The notes under the pieces: generated by a model | Databases searched by the model: none | Seen by the model: only the letters and a program-made list of their open reading frames with translations | Told to the model about the DNA's origin: nothing | Shown: positions 21,649-29,874 of the stretch, one piece after another | Position numbering within the stretch: position 1 is the stretch's first letter | Layout: every line of letters begins with the position of its first letter | Position numbers and translations under genes: made by a program | Origin: Thauera sp. | GTDB lineage: Bacteria > Pseudomonadota > Gammaproteobacteria > Burkholderiales > Rhodocyclaceae | NCBI GenBank assembly: GCA_024235615.1 | Contig: JACKMB010000008.1 | Span: 1 to 64,000, forward strand | Length of the DNA: 64,000 nucleotides | Direction of reading: 5' to 3'

Positions 21649-22197
21649 TCAGCGCCACTCGGGAGGCGGCGGGGCGAGGCTGGCGGTGTGGAGCTGGAAA
21701 TGGCCGCTGCGGCGGTCGTCGAAGAAGTGGCGCAGGCTGATCGCGATCGAGCGGAACGCGATGTGGTCCCAGGGGATCTCGTCCTCGCGCAGCAGCGCCA
21801 CCTCGAGCGACTCCTCGCCGGGGCGGAAGTCGAGGTCGAGCAGGCGGGCGCGGTAGATGATGTGCACCTGGCTGATGTGCGGCACATCGATCAAGGTGTA
21901 CAGCTCGCCGACCTCGATGCGTGCGCAGGCCTCTTCCAGCGTCTCGCGCGCGGCCGCCTGGGCGGTGGTCTCCTCGTTCTCCATGAAGCCGGCCGGCAGC
22001 GTCCACATGCCGTGGCGCGGCTCGATCGCGCGCCGGCACAGCAGGATGCGGTCTCCCCACTCGGCCAGCGCGCCTACCACCAGCTTGGGGTTCTGATAGT
22101 GGATGGTGCCGCACTGCTCGCAGACATGGCGGGGAAGGCTGTCCCCGGGCGGGATGCGGAAGGCGACGGTGGCGCCGCAGTTCGAGCAGTATTTCAT
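21649..22197 (-). CDS. Nudix hydrolase with N-terminal zinc ribbon
   Basis: 182 aa. Four cysteines form a zinc ribbon (MKYCSNCG ... HVCEQCG), as in the Nudix_N_2 subfamily. The Nudix helix is AGFMENEETTAQAAARETLEEACA; it keeps the G-x5-E-x7-RE-x2-EE core but has cysteine where the consensus has the final glycine. Substrates of this subfamily are nucleotide diphosphate derivatives (ADP-ribose, NADH or FAD-like); which one is not clear here. It is transcribed away from the HDOD-GGDEF gene and precedes rnfA by 96 bp, so it could be co-transcribed with the rnf operon. Confidence 0.88.
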   Translation of the reverse strand: MKYCSNCGATVAFRIPPGDSLPRHVCEQCGTIHYQNPKLVVGALAEWGDRILLCRRAIEPRHGMWTLPAGFMENEETTAQAAARETLEEACARIEVGELYTLIDVPHISQVHIIYRARLLDLDFRPGEESLEVALLREDEIPWDHIAFRSIAISLRHFFDDRRSGHFQLHTASLAPPPPEWR

Positions 22198-22260
22198 GGT
22201 CGCGGACAGGAGTTTTCGGCGATTCTAGCGCGCTTTGACCCGTCTTCCGGCCGCGAGGGC

Positions 22261-22287
22261 TAAAGAACGAGGCCGAACTGCCGTTCA
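22261..22287 (+). promoter_or_regulatory. Candidate sigma-28 (FliA) promoter for the HDOD-GGDEF gene
   Basis: TAAAGAAC (22261-22268), an 11-bp spacer, and GCCGTTCA (22280-22287). The flagellar sigma-28 consensus is TAAAGTTT-N11-GCCGATAA, so the spacing is exact, with 5 of 8 and 6 of 8 matches. The site lies 62 nt before the start codon of a gene adjoining flhDC. Confidence 0.5.
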
Positions 22288-22349
22288 TGAGGCCTCTGTG
22301 CCAAAATGTTTCGGCAGGTGCGAGAGCGAACGCGACGAGTGAGGAAGGG

Positions 22350-24278
22350 ATGCCGCAACCGATCGACATGAAGCGATATGCGCAGCTCAAGGCCGCGGGG
22401 GACCTGCCTTCGCCGCGCGGCGTGGCGCTCGCGATCATCCGGCTCACGCAGTCGCCGGACGTCTCGCTCGCCGAGCTCGGTCGCGTGATCAAGGGCGACC
22501 CTGCCTTCGTCGGACGCCTGATCAAGGCGGCCAATGGCCTGATCGCCGAGAACCGGCGCGCGATCGTGTCGGTGCAGGAGGCGCTGATGGTGCTCGGCCT
22601 GCCTGCCGTGCGCACCTTGGCGCTCGGCTTTTCGTTGTTGTCGACCTACCGCAAGGGCACCTGCCAGGGCTTCGATTACACGCGTTTCTGGTCGTCCGCG
22701 CTGCTGATGGCGATTTCGATGCAGGCGCTCACGCAGCGCGTGCGCGTGGTAGCTCCGGACGAGGCCTTCAGCCTCGGCCTGCTCGCACGGGTGGGCGAGC
22801 TCTCGCTCGCCACCCTCTATCCCGAGGCCTTCTCTCGCCTGCTCGCCGAGCTCAAGCGCGACCCCGGCCTGCAGCAGGTGGTGCTCGAGGAGCAGGCCTT
22901 CGCGATGAACCATCGCGAGCTCGGTGCCGCGATGCTGGCCGACTGGGGGGTGCCGGATGCGCTGGTGCAGCCGGTGCGTTTCCATGAGCAGCCCGAGCTG
23001 GCCGGCTACGGCGAGGAATCGCGCGAGGCGGGCATCGTGCAGTGCCTGGTGCTGGCGCGCGCGGTGGCACAGCTGTGTCTCGCGCCCGAGGCCGAGCACG
23101 TGCGTCTGATGACGCCGATGCTGCGCCTGGCCGGGCGCCTCGGCCTGGGGCGCGGCGAGTTCGTGTCGCTGTGCGAGCGCGTCGGGCGCGACTGGGCGGA
23201 GTGGGGCAAGCTGCTGCAGATCCGCACCGAAGATGCGCCCCGCTTCGTCGAGGTGGGCAATGCGGCGGCCGAGGCGGGCGGCGACTCGAGCAAGCTGCTT
23301 GCCGAGGCCGACGGCCCCCAGCCGATACGGGCGCTGGTCCTGTCCGGCGCTCGCGAGGATCGGGCGCTGCTGCGCACCGAGCTCGAAGCCGCGGGGATCG
23401 CGGCTTTCGTCGCCACCGGTGCGGATGCCGCGCTCGAGGCTGCGCTCGACATCCAGCCGCAACTGCTCGTCGCGGACTGGTCCGACGAGGGCGAGCGCGT
23501 GGTGCGCGGCCTGCGTGAAATGCGCATCGGCCGTGGCGCGTACGTGATCTGCGTGCTCGCCGGCGAGGACGAGGCGGACCTGCTGGCCGCCTCCGCCGCC
23601 GGGGCGGACGACTTCCTCGTCCGCCCGCTGCAGCGTGCGGTGCTCACGGTGCGCCTGCGTGCCTGCCTGCGCACCCTGGTGCTGCAGCAGGAGCTCGAGC
23701 ACGAGCGTGAGGAACTGCGCCACTTCGCCGCCGAGCTGTCGATCTCGAACCGGCGCCTGCAGGAGGCAGCGCTGACCGACCCGCTCACCGGCCTGCCCAA
23801 CCGCCGCCAGGCGATCGAGACGATGCAGGCCGAGTGGGCCGCGGCTACGCGGCACAGTCGCGCCTTCGCGGTGATGATCGTCGACCTCGATGGTTTCAAG
23901 ACCATCAACGACACGCATGGGCACGACGTCGGCGACATTGCGCTGCGCCAGGCCGCGGAGACGCTGCGCGCGGCACTGCGCACCCAGGACCTGATCTGCC
24001 GCACCGGCGGCGACGAGTTCCTGGTGCTGTGTCCCGACACCGACCTGAAGGCGGCCATGCTGGTCGCAGAGCGCCTGCGCGTAGCCGTGCAGGCCCGCCC
24101 GGTGGAGACCGGAGGCCCGCAGATCTTCCTCACCGCCAGCCTCGGGGTGGCGATGCGCGTTCCCGACATGGACAACGTGGATGCGCTGATCAAGTGTGCG
24201 GACGACGGCGTCTACCGTGCAAAGCAGCGCGGCCGCAACTGCATCGCCGCGCTCCAGCTCGACGCCGGCGCCGGCTGA
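22350..24278 (+). CDS. HDOD - receiver-like - GGDEF diguanylate cyclase
   Basis: 642 aa, start at ATG 22350 behind AGGAAGG. Residues about 1-270 are an HDOD domain (LPSPRGVALAIIRLTQSPD, FVGRLIKAAN, LMVLGLPAVRTLALGF). Residues about 320-450 resemble a response-regulator receiver: an acidic pair in SGARED, a candidate phospho-acceptor Asp in LLVADW, and DFLVRPL in which the usual lysine is arginine. Residues about 475-640 are a GGDEF domain with LTDPLTGLPNRR, the intact active site GGDEF, and an RxxD inhibitory site (RTQD) five residues before it. So it should make cyclic di-GMP with product inhibition. Position beside flhDC and a sigma-28-like promoter suggest control of motility. Confidence 0.88.
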   Translation: MPQPIDMKRYAQLKAAGDLPSPRGVALAIIRLTQSPDVSLAELGRVIKGDPAFVGRLIKAANGLIAENRRAIVSVQEALMVLGLPAVRTLALGFSLLSTYRKGTCQGFDYTRFWSSALLMAISMQALTQRVRVVAPDEAFSLGLLARVGELSLATLYPEAFSRLLAELKRDPGLQQVVLEEQAFAMNHRELGAAMLADWGVPDALVQPVRFHEQPELAGYGEESREAGIVQCLVLARAVAQLCLAPEAEHVRLMTPMLRLAGRLGLGRGEFVSLCERVGRDWAEWGKLLQIRTEDAPRFVEVGNAAAEAGGDSSKLLAEADGPQPIRALVLSGAREDRALLRTELEAAGIAAFVATGADAALEAALDIQPQLLVADWSDEGERVVRGLREMRIGRGAYVICVLAGEDEADLLAASAAGADDFLVRPLQRAVLTVRLRACLRTLVLQQELEHEREELRHFAAELSISNRRLQEAALTDPLTGLPNRRQAIETMQAEWAAATRHSRAFAVMIVDLDGFKTINDTHGHDVGDIALRQAAETLRAALRTQDLICRTGGDEFLVLCPDTDLKAAMLVAERLRVAVQARPVETGGPQIFLTASLGVAMRVPDMDNVDALIKCADDGVYRAKQRGRNCIAALQLDAGAG

Positions 24279-24434
24279 ATGCCTCCAGGAAGCGGCGACC
24301 GCCCTGCAGGCATGTGTTGTTCCAGGGCGACACTTGCTGTGTGAAATGCAGCACGGAGCCGGGGTGCCCCGCTTGCCGCTCCTGAGAAACTACTTTAAGT
24401 TGCAGGCGTTGATCCCCGTGCGGGATGGAAAAAC

Positions 24435-24752
24435 ATGGATCGCCCCGACTTCCAGGAAGAAATCCGCGAACTCAACCTCGCCTATCTGATGCTGGCGCAG
24501 CAGATGCTGCGCAGCGACCGCGCGACCGCGCTGTTCCGGCTCGGGATCGATGCGGCGTTCGCGGACCTGATCGAGTCGATGTCGGCGGCCAAGCTGGTGA
24601 GGATGGCGTCCAGTCCGACGCTGTTGCCCTGCTTCCGCTTCGACGACGCCCAGCTTGCGCGGCTGATGGCGGGCGAGGGGCGGGATGCCGCCAGCGCGGG
24701 CCTGCATGCGGCGATCCTCGCTGCCGGCAAGGCGGCGGCCGATGCGCGCTGA
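24435..24752 (+). CDS. flhD: Flagellar master regulator subunit FlhD
   Basis: 105 aa, the usual FlhD size. The N-terminal half (EEIRELNLAYLMLAQQML, DRATALFRLGI) matches FlhD, which forms a disulfide-linked dimer in E. coli; here the only cysteine (LPCFRF) is in the middle of the chain, at about the position of E. coli Cys65. FlhD joins FlhC to activate class II flagellar promoters. It is followed by flhC after 10 nt. The 156-bp upstream region holds no promoter I could assign with confidence. Confidence 0.93.
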   Translation: MDRPDFQEEIRELNLAYLMLAQQMLRSDRATALFRLGIDAAFADLIESMSAAKLVRMASSPTLLPCFRFDDAQLARLMAGEGRDAASAGLHAAILAAGKAAADAR

Positions 24753-24762
24753 GGAGTATCGA

Positions 24763-25347
24763 ATGAAGAACAAGAGTGTGATCGAAGAAGCCGATGACGT
24801 GCGCCGTGCCGTCGAGATGGTGCAGCTCGGCGCGCGCATGCAGATGCTCGAGGTCGAGACCAGGCTGAGCCGCGAGAAGCTGCTCAAGATCTACAAGGAG
24901 GTGCGCGGCGCCTCGCCCCCGAAGGGCATGCTGCCGTTCTCCACCGACTGGTTCATGACCTGGCAGCCGAACGTGCATTCCTCGCTGTTCATGAACCTGT
25001 ACCGCTACTTCACCGGCCCTGCTGGCGTGCAGGGGCTGGACGCGATCCTCAAGGCCTACCACCTCTACCTCGACCACATCGAGACCAGCGTGATCGAGCC
25101 GGCGCTGAGCCTCACCCGCGCGTGGACGCTGGTGCGCTTCTTCGATGCCGACCTGCTGCAGATGGCCGCGTGCACCCGCTGCGGCGGCGAGTTCGTCGTC
25201 CATGCCCACGACCCGGTGCACGACTACGTGTGCGGCCTGTGCAACATGCCCTCGCGCGCCGGCTCGGCGCGCCGCAAGACCACGGCCCGCAAGGCGGTCG
25301 CACCCACGCGCAAGAGCGCGTCGAGCCGCAAGGCGGTCGCCGCCTGA
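24763..25347 (+). CDS. flhC: Flagellar master regulator subunit FlhC
   Basis: 194 aa starting at ATG 24763 behind GAGGAG. Matches FlhC: SREKLLKIYKEVRG, PFSTDWFMTW, and a C-terminal zinc site with CTRCGGEF and CGLCNMP (four cysteines). The last 30 residues are a basic, low-complexity tail rich in Lys/Arg/Ala/Ser (ARRKTTARKAVAPTRK), which may strengthen DNA contact. With FlhD it forms the FlhD4C2 activator of the flagellar cascade. Confidence 0.95.
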   Translation: MKNKSVIEEADDVRRAVEMVQLGARMQMLEVETRLSREKLLKIYKEVRGASPPKGMLPFSTDWFMTWQPNVHSSLFMNLYRYFTGPAGVQGLDAILKAYHLYLDHIETSVIEPALSLTRAWTLVRFFDADLLQMAACTRCGGEFVVHAHDPVHDYVCGLCNMPSRAGSARRKTTARKAVAPTRKSASSRKAVAA

Positions 25348-25450
25348 TCCCGGCGGGCCGCCCGGCCCGCTCGATGAATCCCCCATGGGCCGCGCTGGCG
25401 ACAGGCGGCCCATGTCGCATCCGCACGCACCGCGGCGTCGAAGGGCGCGT

Positions 25451-25477
25451 TCAAGTTCCTCGGCCTGCAGCCGTTAT
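25451..25477 (+). promoter_or_regulatory. Sigma-28 (FliA) class III promoter of the motAB-che operon
   Basis: TCAAGTTC (25451-25458), spacer of exactly 11 bp, GCCGTTAT (25470-25477). This agrees well with the flagellar sigma-28 consensus TAAAGTTT-N11-GCCGATAA. It lies 60 nt before the motA start and fits late-gene control of motors and chemotaxis, with flhDC upstream as class I genes. Confidence 0.8.
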
Positions 25478-25536
25478 CCCCAGCGAGAGCCGTGCCGGTC
25501 CGCGCGCGGCGCAGCGAAACGCTCCGGAGTTTCCCC

Positions 25537-26391
25537 GTGTTCCTGATCATCGGCTACGTCATCATCCTCGCCGCCTCGCTGGGCACCTACGCGGTGCACG
25601 GCAGCCTGGCCGCGCTGTGGGTGCCCATGGAGTACATCGCGATCATCGGCCTGATGATCGGTGGCTTCGTCGCCGGCAACGGTCCGAAGGCGATCAAGGG
25701 CACGCTCGGCTCGCTGTCGCTGGCGGTGAAGGGCTCGAAGTACAACAAGGCGCTCTACGTGGACCTGCTCGCGCTGTTGTTCGAGATCCTCGCCAAGGTG
25801 CGCAAGGAGGGCCTGATGTCGATCGAGAACGACATCGAGAACCCCGACTCCAGCCCGATCTTCTCCAAGTACCCGAGCGTCGCCGCCGACCACCACGCGG
25901 TCGAGTTCATGACCGACTACCTGCGCATGATGGTGGGCGGCAACCTCAACGCCTTCGAGATCGAGAACCTGATGGACATGGAGATCGAGACCCACCACCA
26001 GGAGGCGCACACCGCTCCCCACGTGGTCTCCAAGGTCGCCGACGCGGTGCCCGCCTTCGGCATCGTGGTGGCGGTGATGGGCGTGGTGAACGTGATGGGC
26101 TCGGTGGGCCAGCCGCCGGCGGTGCTGGGCAAGATGATCGGCGGCGCGCTCGTCGGCACCTTCCTCGGCATCCTCGTGTCGTACGGCTTCGTCGCGCCGA
26201 TCGCCAGCCAGCTCGAGCAGAAGGTCGAGGAGAGCGGCAAGATCTACCAGGTGATCAAGGTCGTGCTGCTGGCGAGCATGAACGGCTACGCGCCCCAGGT
26301 CGCGGTGGAGTTCGGCCGCAAGGTGCTGTACTCGACCGACCGCCCGGGCTTCGCCGAGCTCGAGCAGGAAATCAAGAACCGCAAGGGCTGA
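25537..26391 (+). CDS. motA: Flagellar motor stator protein MotA
   Basis: 284 aa from GTG 25537, chosen because GGAG lies 7 nt upstream and the protein then begins MFLIIGYVIILAASLGTY, matching family N-termini. Four membrane segments are expected: two near the N-terminus and two at about residues 170-225 (FGIVVAVMGVVNVMGS, ALVGTFLGILVSYGF) around a large cytoplasmic loop with the conserved charges that contact FliG (LALLFEILAKVRKEG). With MotB it forms the ion channel that drives rotation. The ion is probably H+. Confidence 0.95.
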   Translation: MFLIIGYVIILAASLGTYAVHGSLAALWVPMEYIAIIGLMIGGFVAGNGPKAIKGTLGSLSLAVKGSKYNKALYVDLLALLFEILAKVRKEGLMSIENDIENPDSSPIFSKYPSVAADHHAVEFMTDYLRMMVGGNLNAFEIENLMDMEIETHHQEAHTAPHVVSKVADAVPAFGIVVAVMGVVNVMGSVGQPPAVLGKMIGGALVGTFLGILVSYGFVAPIASQLEQKVEESGKIYQVIKVVLLASMNGYAPQVAVEFGRKVLYSTDRPGFAELEQEIKNRKG

Positions 26392-26467
26392 GCGCGATGA
26401 GCCGCCGCCTCCCTGATTCCCGTCGTCCCCACGTGTCGCGCCCTGCGCCGGCGTGCGGAGCCGCGCG

Positions 26468-27460
26468 ATGAGCGACGACACCCAGCAACCGATCGTCGTC
26501 AAGCGCATCAAGAAGGGTGGCGGTGGCCACCACGGCGGTGCGTGGAAGATCGCCTACGCGGACTTCGTGACCGCGATGATGGCCTTCTTCCTGCTGATGT
26601 GGCTGCTCGGCTCGACCGCGCAGGGCGACCTCGAGGGCATCGCCGACTACTTCCAGAACCCGCTCAAGCTCGCCATGCAGGGCGGCGAGGGCACCGGCGA
26701 CAGCTCCAGCATCATCAAGGGTGGCGGCGAGGATCTGTCGCGCAAGGTCGGCCAGGTGCGCCGTGGCGACACGCCGAGCACGCGCGCGATCAACCTCGAC
26801 GCCGCGCCCGCACGCGTCAAGAGCGAGGCCGAGATGGCCGCGCAGGCGATCGCCGAGCGCCGCGAGCGTGCCCGCCTGATCGACCTCAAGGGCAAGCTCG
26901 AGGCGGTCATCGAGGCCAACCCCTCGCTGCGCCAGTTCAAGAACCAGCTCCTCATCGACATCGTCAGCGAGGGGTTGCGAATACAGCTGGTCGACGCGCA
27001 GAACCGGCCGATGTTCACCTCGGCGAGCGCCGACCTGCGCCCTTACACGCGCGAGCTGCTGCGCGAGATCGCCGCCGCGCTCAACGACGTCGACAACCGC
27101 GTCAGCATGTCCGGTCACACCGACTCCGCGCAGTACGCCGGCGGCGAGCGCGGGTTCTCGAACTGGGAGCTGTCCTCGAACCGCGCCAACGCCGCGCGCC
27201 GCGAGCTGGTGGCGGGCGGGCTGGAGGCGGGCAAGATGCTGCGCGTGGTCGGCCTCGCCGACACCGCTCACCTCAACCCGGACGATCCGCTCGATCCGGC
27301 CAACCGGCGCATCAGCATCGTGGTGCTCAACCGCGCGGCGGAGGAGGCGATGCGCAGCCAGCAGGCGCCCGGCGCCACGCCGTCGCCGGGCGGGGCTCAA
27401 GTCGGGCGCAATCCGGCCGATATGAGGGGAGGCCCGGGGATTGTCCCGGCGCCCAATTGA
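26468..27460 (+). CDS. motB: Flagellar motor stator protein MotB
   Basis: 330 aa. N-terminal membrane helix with the ion-binding aspartate in AYADFVTAMMAFFLLMWLLG, a plug/linker region, and a C-terminal OmpA-like peptidoglycan-binding domain (VSMSGHTDSAQYAGG, NWELSSNRANAARREL, NRRISIVVLN). The leading IKKGGGGHHGGAWKIAYADF is typical of betaproteobacterial MotB. Start at ATG 26468. It is separated from motA by 76 bp and its 3' end lies 16 nt before cheV. Confidence 0.95.
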   Translation: MSDDTQQPIVVKRIKKGGGGHHGGAWKIAYADFVTAMMAFFLLMWLLGSTAQGDLEGIADYFQNPLKLAMQGGEGTGDSSSIIKGGGEDLSRKVGQVRRGDTPSTRAINLDAAPARVKSEAEMAAQAIAERRERARLIDLKGKLEAVIEANPSLRQFKNQLLIDIVSEGLRIQLVDAQNRPMFTSASADLRPYTRELLREIAAALNDVDNRVSMSGHTDSAQYAGGERGFSNWELSSNRANAARRELVAGGLEAGKMLRVVGLADTAHLNPDDPLDPANRRISIVVLNRAAEEAMRSQQAPGATPSPGGAQVGRNPADMRGGPGIVPAPN

Positions 27461-27476
27461 ACCCAAGGCTGCAGCC

Positions 27477-28445
27477 ATGTCCGAACTGCTGAAGAACATC
27501 GACGCCCGCACCCGGCTCGCCGGCACCAACAAGCTCGAGATCCTGCTGTTTACGCTCGGCGTGGACGCGCGCAGCGGCTGCCGCGAGACCTACGGCATCA
27601 ACGTCTTCAAGGTGCGCGAGGTGATGCGTCGGCCGACCATCACCGCGGCGCCCGACATGCCCGACGCCGTGCAGGGCATGGTGAGCCTGCGCGGCGCGCT
27701 CGTGCCCGTGGTCGATCTCGGCCGCTACGTCGGGGTCGGCGACGATGCCGCGCGCGAGATCATGATCGTCACCGAGTACAACGGCCACACCCAGGGCTTC
27801 CTGGTCGAGGGCGTGGACACCATCCTGCGCCTGGACTGGTCGCAGATGCGGGTGCCGCCGGAGATGCTCACCGCACGCCTGGGAGGCCTCGTCACCGCGG
27901 TGACCTCGCTCGCCGACGGCCGCCTGGTGATGATGCTCGACGTCGAGCGTGTGCTCTCCGAGACCTCGCGCTACGACGACGCCTTCCTGTTCCGCGACAT
28001 CGCGCCGCTGCCGGGCGCGGAAGCGCACATGGTGTATTTCGCCGACGACTCCTCGGTGGCGCGCAAGCAGATCGCGCAGACCCTGGATGCCATGGGCGTG
28101 CGCCATGTCGGCGCGGTCAATGGCCGCCAGGCCTGGGAGGAGCTCACCCGCGTGGCCGCGCGCGCCGAGGCCAACGGCCGCAAGGTGACCGATTTCGTCA
28201 GCCTGGTGCTGACCGACGTCGAGATGCCCGAGATGGACGGCTTCATGCTTACCCGCCAGATCAAGGCGGACCGCCGCTTCGCCGGCATCCCGGTGATCAT
28301 GCACTCGTCGCTGTCGGGCAGCTCGAACCACCAGCTCGGCCTCTCGGTCGGGGTGGATGAATACGTGTCCAAGTTTGAACCGCAGCGCCTGTCCCAGGTG
28401 CTGGCGCGGCTGCTCGGCATGGCCGATGCCGAGAGCGGACGCTGA
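27477..28445 (+). CDS. cheV: Chemotaxis coupling protein CheV (first copy)
   Basis: 322 aa: an N-terminal CheW-like domain (NKLEILLFTLGVD, YGINVFKVREVMRRP, GMVSLRGALVPVVDL) and a C-terminal receiver domain (VYFADDSSVARKQIA, phospho-acceptor in LTDVEMPEMDG, VSKFEPQRL). CheV couples chemoreceptors to CheA and may buffer phosphate flow. ATG 27477 is the start. The next gene is a close paralogue. No cheW gene is in this operon, so the two CheV proteins may be the couplers for this CheA. Confidence 0.92.
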   Translation: MSELLKNIDARTRLAGTNKLEILLFTLGVDARSGCRETYGINVFKVREVMRRPTITAAPDMPDAVQGMVSLRGALVPVVDLGRYVGVGDDAAREIMIVTEYNGHTQGFLVEGVDTILRLDWSQMRVPPEMLTARLGGLVTAVTSLADGRLVMMLDVERVLSETSRYDDAFLFRDIAPLPGAEAHMVYFADDSSVARKQIAQTLDAMGVRHVGAVNGRQAWEELTRVAARAEANGRKVTDFVSLVLTDVEMPEMDGFMLTRQIKADRRFAGIPVIMHSSLSGSSNHQLGLSVGVDEYVSKFEPQRLSQVLARLLGMADAESGR

Positions 28446-28454
28446 GGAACGGCC

Positions 28455-29414
28455 ATGGAACACAACCGCCACGAAGAATCCGCCCTGTTCGACGCGGTCG
28501 ACGGCCGCGCCACGCTGGCCGGCTCGAACCGCATGGAGATCCTGCTGTTCTCGCTCGGCACCGGCGAGCACTTCGGCATCAACGTCTTCAAGGTGCGCGA
28601 GGTCTCGCGCACGCCCTTCATCACCCGCACGCCCAACATGCCGCCCGGCGTCGAGGGCCTGATCTCGCTGCGCGGCAACGTCATCCCGGTGCTTTCGCTC
28701 GGCGTCATCCTGGGCCTGACTCCCGCGGGGGCGCCGCTCGGCGAGGCGATGATGGTCACCGAGTACAGCAAGCGCACGCTCGGCTTCCTGGTCGCCTCGG
28801 TCGACCGCATCGTGCGCGTCGACTGGGAGCGCGTGCGCGCCCCCGAGAATGTGTCCACCGGCACGCAGGGCTTCATCACCGCGATCACCGAGCTCGACGA
28901 CGGCCGCCTGGTGTCGATCCTCGACGTCGAGTCCATCCTCGCCGACACCTTCGGCGAGGCGGTGGTGGGCGACATCGCGCCGATCGGCCACGGCCACGAG
29001 GTGAACGTGTTCTTCGTCGACGACTCCATGGTGGCGCGGCGCAAGATCACCGAGGTGCTCGACCGCCTGGGCGTACGCCACAAGCATGCGACCAACGGCA
29101 TGGAGGCGTGGAACCGGCTCGACAGCCTGGCCGCGCACGCCGAGAACACCGGGCGCCGGCTGATCGACGAGATCGATCTCATCATGCTCGACGCCGAGAT
29201 GCCCGAGATGGACGGCTATGTCTTGACGCGGCGCATCAAGGGCGACGCGCGCTTCGCCGGCATCCCGGTGGTGATGCACTCCTCGCTGTCGTCCGAAGCC
29301 AACCGCGCGATGGGCTCCCGGGTCGGGGTGGACGCCTACGTGGCAAAATTCGACGCCGAAGTACTGGCCGACACCATCCGCCCGATGCTGCAACGGGCGC
29401 GTCGGACCTCCTGA
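28455..29414 (+). CDS. cheV: Chemotaxis coupling protein CheV (second copy)
   Basis: 319 aa, same architecture as its neighbour 9 nt upstream: CheW-like domain (RMEILLFSLGTGEHF, INVFKVREVSRTP, GLISLRGNVIPVLSL) then a receiver domain (VFFVDDSMVARRKI, phospho-acceptor in IMLDAEMPEMDG, VAKFDAEVLADTI). Shared phrases such as INVFKVREV, EMPEMDG, FAGIPV and MHSSLS show a duplication that has since diverged, notably in the CheW part, which suggests different receptor preferences. CheY follows after 30 nt. Confidence 0.92.
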   Translation: MEHNRHEESALFDAVDGRATLAGSNRMEILLFSLGTGEHFGINVFKVREVSRTPFITRTPNMPPGVEGLISLRGNVIPVLSLGVILGLTPAGAPLGEAMMVTEYSKRTLGFLVASVDRIVRVDWERVRAPENVSTGTQGFITAITELDDGRLVSILDVESILADTFGEAVVGDIAPIGHGHEVNVFFVDDSMVARRKITEVLDRLGVRHKHATNGMEAWNRLDSLAAHAENTGRRLIDEIDLIMLDAEMPEMDGYVLTRRIKGDARFAGIPVVMHSSLSSEANRAMGSRVGVDAYVAKFDAEVLADTIRPMLQRARRTS

Positions 29415-29444
29415 CCGAACAGGCAAAGAACCCGGAGAACCCCG

Positions 29445-29843
29445 ATGTCCGACCCCAAGACCCGCTTCCTCGTCGTCGACGATTTCTCGACCATGCGCCG
29501 CATCGTGCGCAACCTGTTGAAGGAGCTCGGCTTCGCCAACGTGGACGAGGCCGAGGACGGCGCGGTGGCGCTGCAAAAGCTCAAGTCCAGTCCCTTCGAC
29601 TTCGTCGTCACCGACTGGAACATGCCGAACATGGACGGCCTGACTCTGCTGCAGAACATCCGCCGCACGCCCGAGCTCAAGCACCTGCCGGTGCTGATGA
29701 TCACCGCCGAGGCCAAGAAGGAAAACATCATCGCCGCGGCCCAGGCGGGCGCCAGCGGCTACGTGGTCAAGCCCTTCACCGCGGCGACGCTGGCCGAGAA
29801 ACTGGACAAGATCTTCGAGAAGATGGGCCGCGGCCGGGCGTAA
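29445..29843 (+). CDS. cheY: Chemotaxis response regulator CheY
   Basis: 132 aa, a single receiver domain. The acidic pocket is in [20 protein letters not shown], the phospho-acceptor aspartate in [12 protein letters not shown], the switch Thr in [11 protein letters not shown] and the conserved lysine in [10 protein letters not shown]. Phospho-CheY binds FliM at the flagellar switch. Directly followed by its phosphatase gene cheZ, and preceded by a GGAG Shine-Dalgarno. Confidence 0.96.
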   Translation: MSDPKTRFLVVDDFSTMRRIVRNLLKELGFANVDEAEDGAVALQKLKSSPFDFVVTDWNMPNMDGLTLLQNIRRTPELKHLPVLMITAEAKKENIIAAAQAGASGYVVKPFTAATLAEKLDKIFEKMGRGRA

Positions 29844-29874
29844 GCCGCGTCCGCAGCGCAGACGGAGCATGGAT

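Noticed and set aside
24363-24376. GG-N10-GC pattern resembling a sigma-54 promoter before flhD
   Set aside because: Only the invariant dinucleotides match; the TGGCA part is absent, and such patterns are frequent in G+C-rich DNA.
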